Part shown: positions 41,300 to 53,800 of the stretch, piece after piece | Position numbering within the stretch: the stretch's first letter is position 1 | How the letters are laid out: each line of letters starts with the position of its first letter | Assembly: GCA_037349105.1 (NCBI GenBank) | Contig: JAYJMM010000081.1 | Location: 1,860,001 to 1,924,000 of the forward strand | Direction: 5' to 3' | Source: Limnomonas spitsbergensis | Taxonomy: Eukaryota > Chlorophyta > Chlorophyceae > Chlamydomonadales | DNA length: 64,000 nucleotides | Notes under the pieces: model-generated | The model's database searches: none | The model's input: the letters and a program-made list of their open reading frames with translations, nothing else | What the model was told of the DNA's origin: nothing | Made by a program: the position numbers and the translations under genes

Positions 41300-42230
41300 T
41301 ACGATCCCGGTCCATGACATCACACCTCTGGGTCATGCTGAAAAGAATCGGCCGCATGGGCGCCCGACTGCTGTCTGGTCGGGAGGAAAAGAGATGAAGG
41401 GCTAGAGGCGAAAGGAAAGGAGCAGACGGATAAAAAGGGGAAGGAAAAAGATCTTCCCCAGAAGTAAAGGAAGCTTTACAATCCAGGTGGGCATCAACAT
41501 GCCTCAGTTTGTCACTTGGAACGGAACCACCTCAGGCTAAAGCTCTCCTGACCTTTCCAGTTTCCTCTCACATCTAGTCTTACTCCGGGGGACCGACCTT
41601 ACAGGCCCACACCCCCGTGGCACCACGACCTCGCTTTTGTCTATTGACCTAATGGCAGTTCTGGCACCGTCGTTGTCTCTCACCAGCCCCTCATGCAAGC
41701 ACCTTCCAATCTTCAATTGATGGCTCCTGTGCCGCTACGGACATGTCCGCTGGCTCATTCAATCCTTCACTTCATATTTACACACGAGAGGCAAATCTGC
41801 AACACATTTTGCCTCTTTTACTCTCGCTTTTACTCCTCACTCGCTACCGTCATGGCGTCACCTGTCACTGATCCTCGCCACATGGCCCCTTTTGACTTGG
41901 GGGCTGCCCAGTTGGGCTCACTCACCCACACTCAAAGCTTTGCTTACCCTCTTGATGCCTCCTACACCTGCTGACCTGATCGTCCTGTTTCTTACAGCAG
42001 GCTGCCGCGGTCACTTTGCTTGTTTGGGACAATCCACAACGCCTTTTCCACCTTCCAGACTGATCACCCCTTTGCTTACCCTCCTTGTGTCCTCCAGGCC
42101 TCTCCTCTTGTTCAGTTCATTTTTTCCCTCTTCCGTTTACTTTCTTTTTTTTCTCCCTTCTGAACAGTTGGGCGCCCACGCGACCGAGCCTTATTGTGTA
42201 TGGCCCACAGGTGTAACGTCATTGAACCCT
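41300..42230. repeat. Retroelement remnant bounded by two outward-pointing tails
   Basis: Tail in minus orientation at about 41315-41375 (inverse of GGCGCCCATGCGGCCGATTC...GAGGTGTGATGTCATGG) and tail in plus orientation at 42140-42225 (TTCTCCCTTCTGAACAGTTG, GGCGCCCACGCGACCGAGCC, GGTGTAACGTCATTGA). The about 760 bp between has no RT motif I can see. Confidence 0.75.
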
Positions 42231-42961
42231 ATGATCAATCTCCTTGATTTCGATGCCAAAATCATTAACAAAAAAAACAGTCCGATGGGCAGTTGCCCCA
42301 ACTCGATATTCCGCCAAACCCATGTGCACTGTTAAGGCACGTGGCCGAGCCTTTTTTAGCAGGGGCACCTTAACAAGTGTGGACAACGACCTTGCCAAGG
42401 TATTATCAAGGTGCGCAGCTGTGCATTGTAAACACAGTGTCATTGATGATTGATGCGGACATATATACCAGTTCTAAAATATGTTTTCTACTCTCAGGTT
42501 GGGGTAGTTGGGGACCTCCGTGACCCACATCATGGACAGGTATAAACCATGCATACATCCTGCCGGAAACACACACCCTGCCTCGCAATTCGTCAGCCTA
42601 GATATGGCATTGCGACGTTGACACAAAAATAAATATCACAAATGGACACAAGAAATCCACAAACGATTCCCCAAACACTGTTAGCCCGACACCACACGGA
42701 ATCCAGGTTTAACCCATCTTATATGCCACTTTACAAGTGAGGACAACAACCTTGCCAACAATTGAGATGTGAGACAAGGTAGTGCTTCACCACGCAGGTT
42801 AGAGATATTCCATCCTTCGGGTGGCCGGTGGGCACGGCAGACTTAAACCTGCTACCCACCGCAACGCAAGCACCAAGCGCCCCCTACGCATGTAGGCCAC
42901 TAGGAAGGGGCCCTCCAGATCTAGATCCTCTCTTGATCTGTGCCCTCTAGATCAAGGCCCC
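42231..42961. other. Intergenic region downstream of the giant coiled-coil gene
   Basis: Holds a partial tail-like string near 42340-42380 (CACGTGGCCGAGCCTTTTTT) and a repeated GTGGACAACGACCTTGCCAA motif (42379 and 42740). It must contain the 3'UTR of the gene ending at 42962. No gene seen. Confidence 0.5.
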
Positions 42962-44869
42962 CTAGAACTCTGCATTGCCACTCCCAACATCCCACATTAC
43001 GCCGCTGCCTAGCATCTTTGAGATCTTGCTCTTGATCCGCTGGCCAAGGCTGCGCTGCATCCCCCCCTTCCCGTCGCCGTGCCCTATAGGGGGCCTGCCC
43101 GTCACCATCGAGGCGATTCTCAGTTCCAGGGGCCCTAGGTCAGACGGCGCCATGTCATCAAACCGGCCCGAGGTCCACTGACCCGCTGTCATGCTCCCGT
43201 CCCCTCCGCCCATCTCGTCCAAAGAGCCGCCCCCGTTCAACGCCGCACACGAGCCATCCTCCGACGCGTCTGTGCCCACCCTGCGCCACGACTTGCGGCC
43301 TAAGCTAGGGCCCGCTCCCTCCGTCTTGTCGCCAGTGCCGCCGCTGCCTTTGCCCTCCTCGGCTGCGGCCGGGCGAGCCTGCCACCGCGGCGGAAGCTGC
43401 GCTGAGGCCCGCTCTGCATGCATGCGGTCAGGCTCTCTCTCGCTTGACCCCAGCGGCAGTTGGTCCACTGACGCGTACGCCTGCCGGCCGTCAGCCTTTT
43501 CGAAGCGTCGCAAATGCGGCTGACAAAGTTCGGTCACAAGTGACCCAGCATCGGGCTGGATCTCACATACGCGGATCCGGGGCGCAATTGTAGCCGAGTT
43601 AGATCCCGCCATAGCCCGAGCATGGACTGCCATAGCCCGAGCATGGACCGCCACATGGCATGTAGAAGCCCCTTCTACATCCTCTGCCGCCTCTACCGCA
43701 GCGGCAACAACTCTGTCCCCCACTGCCCCAGAGGCCGCTGCCAATACCGCATCTGCAGCCGCCGCCTTTGCGTCCGACACCTCAGCTGTATGTGCGGATA
43801 GCTCCTCACTCCCGAGGCTGCCGCTGCCGCTGCCGCTAGGGTCGCCGCCTCGGCTGCCCCGCGTGGCGGAAGCATACGCTGATGCCGACAGCGAAGCAAT
43901 GGCTTTGGCCACTAATGGCCCGCTGGAGGTGCGGGCCAACTGAGCAGCGTGAGGCGCTGGCGCGGCCCGGGAAGCCAGGAGCGTCTGAGCTGCTAAGGAG
44001 CCAGGTGCCCCGGGGAGCTCTAGGGAGGATCGGGGACGTGGCTGGAGCTCGGCTGAGGAGCGCAGCTTCTGCCCACCCCTGCCTCTGCCACTGCCACTGC
44101 CTCCACCTCCATCTAAGGTGCTGCCTCCACCTCCGCCCCCGCTCGACCAGCGTCCGCTCCCCCCCACAAAGTTCCTCAGCGGACCGGAGCGGCCCACGCT
44201 GGGTGTCCTCTCACTGGAACGGATTGGGGCCAATGGGTGACGGGGTTGGTATCGGGATCCGGCCGCTGTCGAGGCAGACGAGGACAGCGGCGCATCAGCA
44301 GGCGGGCCAGCGGGGCCGCTAACCAGCTTATGTAAGGGCTGCATTAAGACGTCGTCGGTCACCTTGGCAGGAAATGTCGATGCCGCCGGCGGGAGGGCAC
44401 GGGCGCCAGCCCTTGCGGCTGTGTGCTGCGGGACCCCTGCAGCAGAGGCCTTTTTGCTGCTCGTCACAGAGGACCGATCGGCAGCCACCGGGGAAGACGC
44501 TCTCCGGGTGCAAAGCGAGGGCATGACGTCGACGCTCCCATGGCTGGGCCCGGTGGCCCATGCAGACGGCGCGTGTTGCAGTTGTGGGTGAACGTACCGG
44601 GCAGCAACATTTAATGATTGGTCGCTACCCTCGAACGTCTCTGGGCGTGACCTGCGGGGCTGTTGCTGCTGTGCGGTTGCATCATCCAGGAGGTCAACGC
44701 TGTCGAGCGTCTCCTGGCGCGGTCGGCAGGGCTGCAGGAAAGACTCGCTGGGTCCCGTCGGCTTTGGAACCATGACAGAGCCCAAGCTGCCGCCGATGTA
44801 CCGTAGTGGATGTACCGCTGGCGGCGTACAACAGGGGATGTACAATGGGTTGACGCTGTTCCGGACCTC
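42962..44869 (-). CDS. Last exon (635 codons) of the giant protein gene
   Basis: Acceptor AGACGCAG before GAG-GTC-CGG at 44869, stop at 42962-42964. Low-complexity: poly-Gln patch (ATAQQQQPRRSRPE), Ser/Ala-rich middle, GGGGGGSTLDGGGGSGSGRG, long Ala-rich helix (AKAAAADAVLAAASGAVGDR), then acidic and a basic end (RSLGQRIKSKISKMLGSG). A duplicated AVHARAMA lies at about 43600-43650. The open frame continues upstream to an ATG at 45163, but that part crosses telomere-like CCCTAAACCC and the acceptor, so I do not use it as the start. Confidence 0.82.
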   Translation of the reverse strand, partial: EVRNSVNPLYIPCCTPPAVHPLRYIGGSLGSVMVPKPTGPSESFLQPCRPRQETLDSVDLLDDATAQQQQPRRSRPETFEGSDQSLNVAARYVHPQLQHAPSAWATGPSHGSVDVMPSLCTRRASSPVAADRSSVTSSKKASAAGVPQHTAARAGARALPPAASTFPAKVTDDVLMQPLHKLVSGPAGPPADAPLSSSASTAAGSRYQPRHPLAPIRSSERTPSVGRSGPLRNFVGGSGRWSSGGGGGGSTLDGGGGSGSGRGRGGQKLRSSAELQPRPRSSLELPGAPGSLAAQTLLASRAAPAPHAAQLARTSSGPLVAKAIASLSASAYASATRGSRGGDPSGSGSGSLGSEELSAHTAEVSDAKAAAADAVLAAASGAVGDRVVAAAVEAAEDVEGASTCHVAVHARAMAVHARAMAGSNSATIAPRIRVCEIQPDAGSLVTELCQPHLRRFEKADGRQAYASVDQLPLGSSEREPDRMHAERASAQLPPRWQARPAAAEEGKGSGGTGDKTEGAGPSLGRKSWRRVGTDASEDGSCAALNGGGSLDEMGGGDGSMTAGQWTSGRFDDMAPSDLGPLELRIASMVTGRPPIGHGDGKGGMQRSLGQRIKSKISKMLGSGVMWDVGSGNAEF

Positions 44870-47800
44870 CTGCGTCTGGGGGTGGTAGGGTTTAGGGTTT
44901 AGGGGCGGGAGGGGGACAGACACATGGATTGGGGGTAAGCGGGAAAAGGCAAGAGAGTCCAAAGCATCCACCAACTTCCTTTCCAATTTCCAAAGGAGAG
45001 TGGTTAAGACAGAAACGTCCCTGGTTTTATATGAGCTTGAATCGATTTTACCTGGGGACGTGTGGGCAAGTAACACATAGGGCACATCACCGACTGGGCA
45101 AACCACATCGCTCCTCCTAGTCGGCCCCAACACCATCAGGATGGCAGTAGGTGCCGTAGCCATGTTAGGGTTAAGGGTTCAAGGTTAAGGGCTACATCAC
45201 CCTAGCAGTAGACCGGTACCGTCAGCCTGACACCGGTCCGATCTTGAATCCCAGGATAAGAAACCGGGACACAAATGTGGGCACACGGCCGAGGCGTCAA
45301 ATTTACCGGACATTAAGTGGATACCGTATACCGGTGTGATTGGTACTGGTTGGTATTTGAAGTACAGGTGTCGGTGCTGTCTACCATCATTACTTGTGAG
45401 ATACACAATTCCTCTCTGCTTACCGTATCCAGATAAGTCTTCACTCCACACCGTCCCATACCATGTAGCACAATCCGGCTGTACCTGTGCCGTATCGTGG
45501 CACTTTGGTAGTACAATCCGCTGAGCCTGTGCCGTATTGCGCCGTATAATGCCGTATTATGCCACCATGTTCCATACCCCCTCAGTGCAGGATTCAGACT
45601 CACCTCTTCAGCCTCCTCATCGACCCCTGGAGAGCTATCTGGATCCTCGTGTCCTGAAGAGCTGTACAAATCCTTGGATCCGACGCCTTGAGATATATTC
45701 AGATCCTCGGATCCCACGCTTAGAGAGCTATCTGGATCCTCGGATCCAATGCCCTGGGATCTATCTGGATCCTGATCCATGCCTTGAGATCTTAGAGGAC
45801 TCTCAGGTTGAGCCAGATCCAGCTGCCCCCTTGCCTCGTCCAGCACAGCGCGCATGGAATCCATGCACGTCTGCATGTGCTCCACGCGCTCGAGCATCGG
45901 CTTGGAGGGGGAAGGGCACGCGCCGCGATTGGATGGAGAAGGGTAGGCGTTGCGCTCCTCATGGACAGACGCCTGCATCCACAACCTCGACAGGTGTGGG
46001 CTGCGTGAGCCGGCATCCTCGCTCAGCACCCGGGACGTCTGCGTGCTGTGCACGCCCTCCCCGTGCGGGCTGCGCAAGTGAGCGTCGCCAGCCGGCATCC
46101 GTGACAGCTGCGGGCTACGCATGTTCTCCCCATTTGGCACCTCCTGGGACATCTGTGGGCTTTGCATGCTCCCCCCAGGTTGCATCCAGGATGCTTGTGG
46201 GCTGCACACGCCGTCCCCAGCCGGTATCCAAGTGGTCTGCGGGCTGTGCATGCTGTCCCCGGCCTGCATGCGGGACGCGTGAAGGCTACGCAGGGCACTC
46301 CTGAGGGGGCTGCGGACCTGCCAGCCAGCCGTTAGGGACAGAGAGCTGGGGATCCCTTTGATGGGCGTTGTGGTCTGCACAAAGCAGTGGGGGGGGGGGA
46401 GCAAGAGGGCAGTTTCGTCGAGGTCTGCACAAAGCAGTGGGGGGGAGGAGCAAGAGGGCAGTTTCGTCAAGGTCTGCACAAAGCAGTGGGGGGGAGGAGC
46501 AAGAGGGCAGTTTCGTCAAGGTCTGCACAAAGCAGTGGGGGGGAGGAGCAAGAGGGCAGTTTCGTCGAGGTCTGCACAAAGCAGTGGGGGGGAGGAGCAA
46601 GAGGGCAGTTTTGTCGAGGTCTGCACAAAGCAGTGGGGGGGAGGAGCAAGAGGGCAGTTTCGTCGAGGTCTGCACAAAGCAGTGGGGGGGAGGAGCAAGA
46701 GGGCAGTTTCGTCAAGGTCTGCACAAAGCAGTGGGGGGGAGGAGCAAGAGGGCAGTTTCGTCAAGGTCTGCACAAAGCAGTGGGGGGGAGGAGCAAGAGG
46801 GCAGTTTCGTCAAGGTCTGCACAAAGCAGTGGGGGGGAGGAGCAAGAGGGCAGTTTCGTCAAGGTCTGCACAAAGCAGTGGGGGGGAGGAGCAAGAGGGC
46901 AGTTTCGTCAAGGTCTGCACAAAGCAGTGGGGGGGAGGAGCAAGAGGGCAGTTTCGTCCAGGTCTGCACAAAGCAGTGAGGGGGGGAGGAGCAAGAGGGC
47001 AGTTTCGTCGAGGTCTGCACGAGGTTAACCTGCTACACCTAATTATGTGATCCTGAATCAAGTTACTGGTACAAAAAGCATGAAGACGTGAAGTGAAGTT
47101 TTTTCAGTCCAACAGAGCATCACATTTGATGCGTGGGACATGTGCCCGTTAAGGCGTAAACCGGTGCATGCACTTGATACTCTAGGACAGTGAGCAAAAA
47201 CCAGTGAAAACGTGCAATTCACGGGGGAGGAGGGGCGCTGATTTGTTGTGAATTTGTCGTGAACTTGTGATGAACAGGGGGGAGGTGTGTACTGGACAAC
47301 CGATTTAGTGTTTTTGCCTTGATTTTTCTTGTCATGAATCACTGCTTCTGAGCCACGTTTGATGCACACAATCTTTACAGATATGAGTGTTGTGGCCTGC
47401 CGGGCCTACGTAATGCAGAGGGGAAGCATGGTGTGGGTGGCTGCTTGCTTGTCTCTTTGGGGGGGGGGGCCAAGCAAGGGGGGCCAAGCATGGACTAAAG
47501 TAAGAAAAAAAGATTTTTAATGAATCATATTTTGAATTCCCAACATCACTCAGCACCCATTGGGGGCATGGAAATCCTGCCTATTGCCTAGGGACGGCAT
47601 CACCCTACCTTCGTGGGCGATTCAAACGGCTGCGCGGAATCGAATTCAAACCGCTGGGTGGATTCGAATTCAAATGGCGAGTGGGCCGTGCGGTGCTGGG
47701 CAACCGCCTGGGACGAAGCCCCCTCAGCCATGGCAGTCAGTATTGCAGTGTCTGCCAGAGAGAAAAGGTACGACACGTCCGGCCACGTAGTCAGCCCGCC

Positions 47801-50800
47801 GCCCGGGCTATCCCGCTCGTCGGGACCGCCAGGTGTCGCGTCTTTTGAGGAGCGGACGCCCAGCCTCGAGCCCTGCGCCAGGTTCCAGGGAGGAGAACCG
47901 GAGATGAGTCTTTGAAAACGAAGGAAATCACTGAAGTTCTTATTTGACACGCACAAAGAGCAAGGTTTGCGTTAAGTCAATGACGTGCTAAAAAAATGCT
48001 CGGTCAAGTGGGCGCCTGATTAAGAGGGGCAGAAGAACTAAAAGAGGAAAGGGGTATGAAAAGTGGAGGGACAGACAAAAGGCTGGAAAGGAAAGGCAAA
48101 GGAGGTTCCAGTCATGCGTTAAGTTATGCCCAAACCTGAAGGATTTGGGGGCTCAAAGTGGAAATGCTCGATTGTAACCCTAAACCCCTATATACCAGAA
48201 TGGGGTGTAAAAGGCTCAAGCTCATGACAGACCTTTAGTCGGAAAAGTTTACCCTCCCCTAACTGCTGAGCTTCTAGTTCCTTACACTTTCAAACCATGC
48301 ACACATTCCCGATTTGCATCTGGCTGTCTCACACTTTCCGTGTGTCTGCAAGGCCCGTCCCTGGCATCATGCTACACACGCTCAAACGTTTGCTGGTTTA
48401 CATTCGGCTTTGCGCCCTCTCACTGTGGTTGTAGCTTTTAGGCCAGTCGTGGGCATCCTGCTACTAATCCTCGTTTGCCCTTGAGTGCCTGCCCACACCT
48501 TCGGTGTGGCGACAAGCCCTCTCCTCGACCCCCATGCTGTCAGCCTGCCTCCGCTCAGCGCTGCCAGCTCAGCCAGCTCCATCGGCGTGGGGCCGGCAGC
48601 CAAGGCCTCCTGCTTTGTCACAATGTCAAATTGGAGGGCACTTAGCTGCACCTGCATCCCAGAAACCTGTGGAGGATAAGCGGTTAGGCGGTTAGGTTGA
48701 AGTTGTGTAGAGCCTGCAACCCCAAACCAGCTGAGGATTAGGGTTTAGGGACAAGTGCTTGGGCCTGCTAACTCAACACCTGCTGAGGATGCAGGTTTGG
48801 GAATGCATTCCATATATTTCCAGATATTTTCTTAGGATCAGGGTTTGGCGTTTGGGCCTGCCACCCAAACAACTGCTATGGATCAGGGTTTAGGATTTGG
48901 GCCTGCAACCCCAACACCTGCTAAGGATGAGGGTTTGGCGTTTGGGTCTGCATCCCCTACACCTGCTAAGGATGAGGGTTAAGTACTTGGGCCTGCCGCC
49001 TCAACACCTGTCAAGGATAAGGTTTCAGGGATTAAGGTCAATTCATGCACCCAGGGATTAAGGTCAATTCATGCACCCTCCGGACACATGTAAAGGATTT
49101 CAGGCCTGCGACATCACCACCTGCCATGGATTAAAAACAAATAAACATGCTAGCAAGTGTGTGGAGTATGGAAGCCAAAGCATGGGACATGGCTACCGGC
49201 CTACCGTATGTCGGGGATTAGGGTTTATGCCTAATCCCTATGGGTGCCGTACCAAGCTAATTAGGGTTTAAGCCTAATCCCTATGGGTGCCGTACCAAGC
49301 TAATTAGGGTTTATGCCTAATCCCTATGGGCACCCTAAGAATCCCCGGCACCCATTGCCAAAAGGCAGGTGCAGGGCGGGGAGGTGCAGCCTTCAACATA
49401 ACTACATAGAAGGCCAGACGGTCTAGATCGCCGGGTTCCATGTTCCTGCTCCCCTCACATAGGGGGTGGCATGGCTACACCATGGTCCAGGCTGTGCATG
49501 GTAGCTGGAATTGAACCTAGTCATTCCCTGCCAGCCCCTCGCGGCCGGGCGTTCAGCAGGGTCCAGCGGGTATGCACATTACAAAAAAGGCCACGCACGT
49601 GCCCTCCACAGAGCCGAATTACGAGAAGGCTGACACCCGCAACATACTAGTCTTGCCTGGTTCCCCGGATGATTGTTCATGAAACAGCAGAAGGGCCTTA
49701 CAGACTTGTCCTACTTTTTTTACTCCCAGGAACACAGTCGGGGGCGCGTGCGCACAGTACCCTCAAAATAGTACCGACAATACCGGCATTTGTTGTCTCT
49801 GTTGCAGGCATAGGGTTTTCTTTTTGTTCCCTGAAATTCATCAGGCGTATGCAAACTTTTCTAGGGAGCATGACTACGATAAGGAAAATAAGGAAATCTA
49901 TACCGTGCTAGAAATGTACGGTACGTCATAATAGTTGCTTCATGATTTGTGAGCAGACTTAGATTCGCTTACCTGATTGATGAGAGCAGCAACGAGCTCC
50001 TGCCGGTCATCGAATATCACAGGGTCCGGACTGTCAGCTAGGCTGGTGGGGCGACTACTGGGTTGGTTGGCCGGTGGCAAAGGCGTAGAAAACACATCCT
50101 GTGGATAGTTTTGAAGCATCGCAGGTCAGAAGACTTACGAATAACTATATCAACCCATTGGGAAGGCCAAAACACGAGAAATATGCCCATCTGGGAGTGC
50201 CTTCAGCCTGCATTTGCTGGGTCAAGACTGTGCATGTACGGTATATACTTTGGATAGCCCACCACTGTTTATTCTAGATCGTTTCGGCTACAATTCAGCT
50301 ACACCACGGCCAACAGCCAAGGGAACTGAGTGCAGTAATCCACCACAAGCCATCCCTTGAGTGGGCCCAAAGCACAATCAACAGAAATTTATAGAATTGC
50401 TTTCCGCTCTGCCTTCATCCACATTCAATACACCAAACGTCCACAATGAGCACGGCACACCTCGTTCTCATCGAGACCGAGCACCTCAGATGGCAGCCGC
50501 TCCGGAGGGCCATCCTGACTGGTACGGAAGGCATCCAAGACGGGTCGACCCTCTGGAGAGGCCGCGGCCGAGTCGAAGCTCCCACAGCCTCCCAGGACGT
50601 AGGTTTCAAACCCGGTCGTCAGCTGCATCAGGCTGTCCCGCAGCTCCTCCACCTGGGGGCGGGGAGGAGTGCAGCGGGGACCGGTAAGAGCGTCAGTTGT
50701 GAGGAGGGTGGCGGGAATGGGGATTAAGGGGAAGGGGGAGGGGCCATAAGGAGGGCAAGGGGGGAGGAGGGCAGCGGGGACAGGGAAGAGCAGCGCAGCC

Positions 50801-53800
50801 CGCTCAGAAGTGCGCTAGTTTCTCTGGAGACCAGAGGTATAACGCACTCGTGGGGTGCGGGTCGGTGGGGAGGTGGACGGCGGGGAACGGGGATGAAGGG
50901 GGGAGGGGGGCATAAAGAGGGCCAGCGGGGAGGAGGGCAGCAGGGAGCAGGGAGCAGGGATTGGGGTCTTGCGTGCACTTATCCAAAATAAATCTAGATC
51001 CCACCTGCGCATTCAACGCCGCCTTGCCCAGTGCGTCCTTGACGAGTAGCTTAATGTACGCGCTATCTGCCAGAGCAGCGCTAGTCCGATCGTGCCGCGC
51101 ATCCGCCACGTGCTGCACACTCTCCAATTCGAGCTGAGCCAGCCGCGGTTGTAGGCTAGCCATGCTGGCGTCCAGCGCCGCCAGCTTTGCGTCCGCGTCA
51201 GCGCCGGAAGCCTCCGCCCGAGAGAGGGTCCCCAGAAGCCTCTCGTGCTCTGAGCGCAGCTCTGCAAGCTGACCCTCCAGCGCACGCTGCTTGTCCAGCG
51301 CAGATGCGTGCAGTCCACGCAGCATCGACAGCTCATCCGTGTGGCTGCTGGCTTTGGCATTCAGCTCGCTATTTTGAGCCTGAGTAGATACGTGCATTCC
51401 ACGCAGCATCGACAGCTCATCCGTGCAGCTGCTGGCGCTTGCATTCAGCTCGCTGTTCTGAGCCTGAGCAGAGGAATGCATGCCACGCATAATTGACAGC
51501 TCATCCGTGAGGCTGCACGCGCTTGCATTCAGCAGGTTGCACTCTGCCTGAGCAGATGCATGTACACCACGCAGCATGGAAAGCTCGCTGGCCAGGCATA
51601 TGACCTCCGCGTTGAGCTCGCTGTTCTGCGCCTGGGCGACCTCCAAGGCTACGTTCAGCTGGCTGCAATGTGCCTGTGCTACTTCCAGGTTGCACTGCCT
51701 CGTATCCACGTCAGCATCCAAGGTCTGCACCCGGGAGAAGCTGCCAAGAAGCTGCGCGTTGAACCACACCTCAGTAACCTCCATGCTGCACCGCCTCACC
51801 TCACCCTCCCTGGCTGCCGCGGCCTCCTGGTACTGCTGCAGGGACTGCAGGCTGGTTGCCAGCTCCCTTGCGCAACGCCCAACCGATTCGGATTGGCATT
51901 CCCTGCGGAGCAGCCTCTCCCCGGATTGTGCATTGGCCAGAAAAAGGTCGCGGATCAAGTCCCAGGCCGTAGCACCAGCCAGGCCTCTTGCTCCTGCTGC
52001 AGAGCATCCTGCTAATGCTTCGCCCGCAGCCGCAGCACCCCCCGCACCTGCTGCTCCTGCCGCAGCCTCCCCTCCACCCACTGGTCCTCCTGCTGCTGCT
52101 CCGCCCGTAGCCACAGCACCTGCTGATCCTGCAGCAGCTTCCCATGCACCCACTGGTCCAACTGCTGCCCAAGCATCAGCTGGCTCTGCTGCCAGAGATG
52201 GAGGTAAGGCCTCCAGTTGCGCCATGGCTACCTGCAGCTGTGAGGCCATGGACGCAAACTCGGCGCAGAAAAGCTTGGTGGCTGCATCCTGCTCTCTCAA
52301 TTCTGACAGAAAGGCTCTTGACGTGGACAGCTCCTCACTCAGCTCCCCAAGCGCCTGCTCCCTTAAAGAGAGCTCAGCTGCAAGGGCTGCCTCACGCCCC
52401 GCTGCCGCCTCACGCTCAATCCTAACGGCAGCAACCTCAGCCTCCAACAATGACAGGGCAGCTGAGGATGTCATGAGCTCCTCACTGAGGCACACCTTGG
52501 ACAGCGCTGCTGCCGCTAGTGCCTTCTCCTTCAAAGAGAGCTCAGCTACTAGGGCTGCCTCTCGCCCAGCTGCTGCCTCACGCTCCATGATAGCGGCAGC
52601 TGCCTCAGCCTTCAACGTTGACAGACCAGCTCTTGATGTGGACAACTCATCACCCAGACGCGCCTCAGAAAGCGCAGAAGCCTCGAGCGCTCGCTCTTTT
52701 GAGCACAGCTCAGCTGCAAGGGCTGCCTCTTGCCTTCCTGCTGCCTCACGCTCCATGATAGCGGCAGCTGCCTCAGCCTTCAACGTTGACAGACCAGCTC
52801 TTGATGTGGACAACTCATCACCCAGACGCGCCTCAGAAAGCGCAGAAGCCTCGAGCGCTCGCTCTTTCGAGCACAGCTCAGCTGCAAGGGCTGCCTCTTG
52901 CCTTCCTGCTGCCTCACGCTCCATGATAGCGGCAGCTGCCTCAGCCTTCAACACTGACAGCATAGCTGCTGATGTGGACAGTCCCTCACTCAGCCGTGCC
53001 TCAGACAGCCCTGCCGCCTCAAGCGCCTCGGCCTTGAAGCAGAGCTCAGCAGCAAGGGCCGCTTCACGCGTTGCTGCCGCCTCACACTCAAGGATGGCAG
53101 CGGCTACCTGAGCCAGCATGGCTGACTGGCCGCCTGCTGATGTGCACAACTCCTCTCTCAGGCAAGCCTCTGATAGCGCTGCCGCTGCCAGTGCCTCGTC
53201 CTTTGAGCAGAGCTTGGCTGTGAGAGCCGCCTCACGCCCTGCCGCCAACTTCCTCTCAGCAACAGCAGCGGCCACCTTGGCAGTCAACTCCGACAGAACA
53301 GCTGTGGCTGTGGAGAGTTGCTCACTCAGCCGTGCCTCAGACTGCGCTGCCGCTTCTAGCGCTCGCTCCTTCATGCAGAGCTCGGCAATGAGTGTCGCCT
53401 CGCCTGCAGCTTCCACATCACAATGAGTGGGAGTGGAGGCTACCTGGCCCTGCATGGCTGACAAACAAGCTGAGGACGTGGAGAGCTCTTCGACCAGTCG
53501 GGCCTCGGATAGCGCTGCCGTTTCAAGTGCCTGCACCTTCAGGCGGAGCTCAGCAGCAAGATCCAGCTCGCGCCCCGCAGCTGCATCCCGCTCCAGAACA
53601 GCGGCGGCTGCGCTTGCCCTCAACTCCGACAGGCCAGCTGAGGATGTGGACAGTTCCTCGATCAGCCGGGAATTGGATAACGCCGCAGCCTCAAGCGCCA
53701 CGGAAACCGAGGAGAGCTCAGCGAGAAAAACCTGCTCACGCCCTGCTGCCTCTCGGGCAGCAGCTACGAGAGCCGCCTCACGCCTCTCTGCTGCATCACA

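Noticed and set aside
44870..45163. N-terminal extension of the 42962 exon to an ATG at 45163
   Set aside because: Runs through telomere-like sequence and a good acceptor; the upstream exon 46374-45604 joins in phase 0 at 44869.
46358..47050. Overlapping 203-230-codon plus frames in three phases
   Set aside because: All come from the 49-bp acceptor array; antisense to the giant gene.
50804..51004. Continuation of the giant exon to a stop at 50804
   Set aside because: Crosses a GTGGGA donor into G-rich repeats (duplicated at 50700-50790 and 50870-50960), whereas the next exon at 50652 continues in phase.
51576..53111. 511-codon plus-strand frame rich in Ala/Ser
   Set aside because: Antisense of the coiled-coil exon; the minus frame has heptad repeats and splice-phase support.
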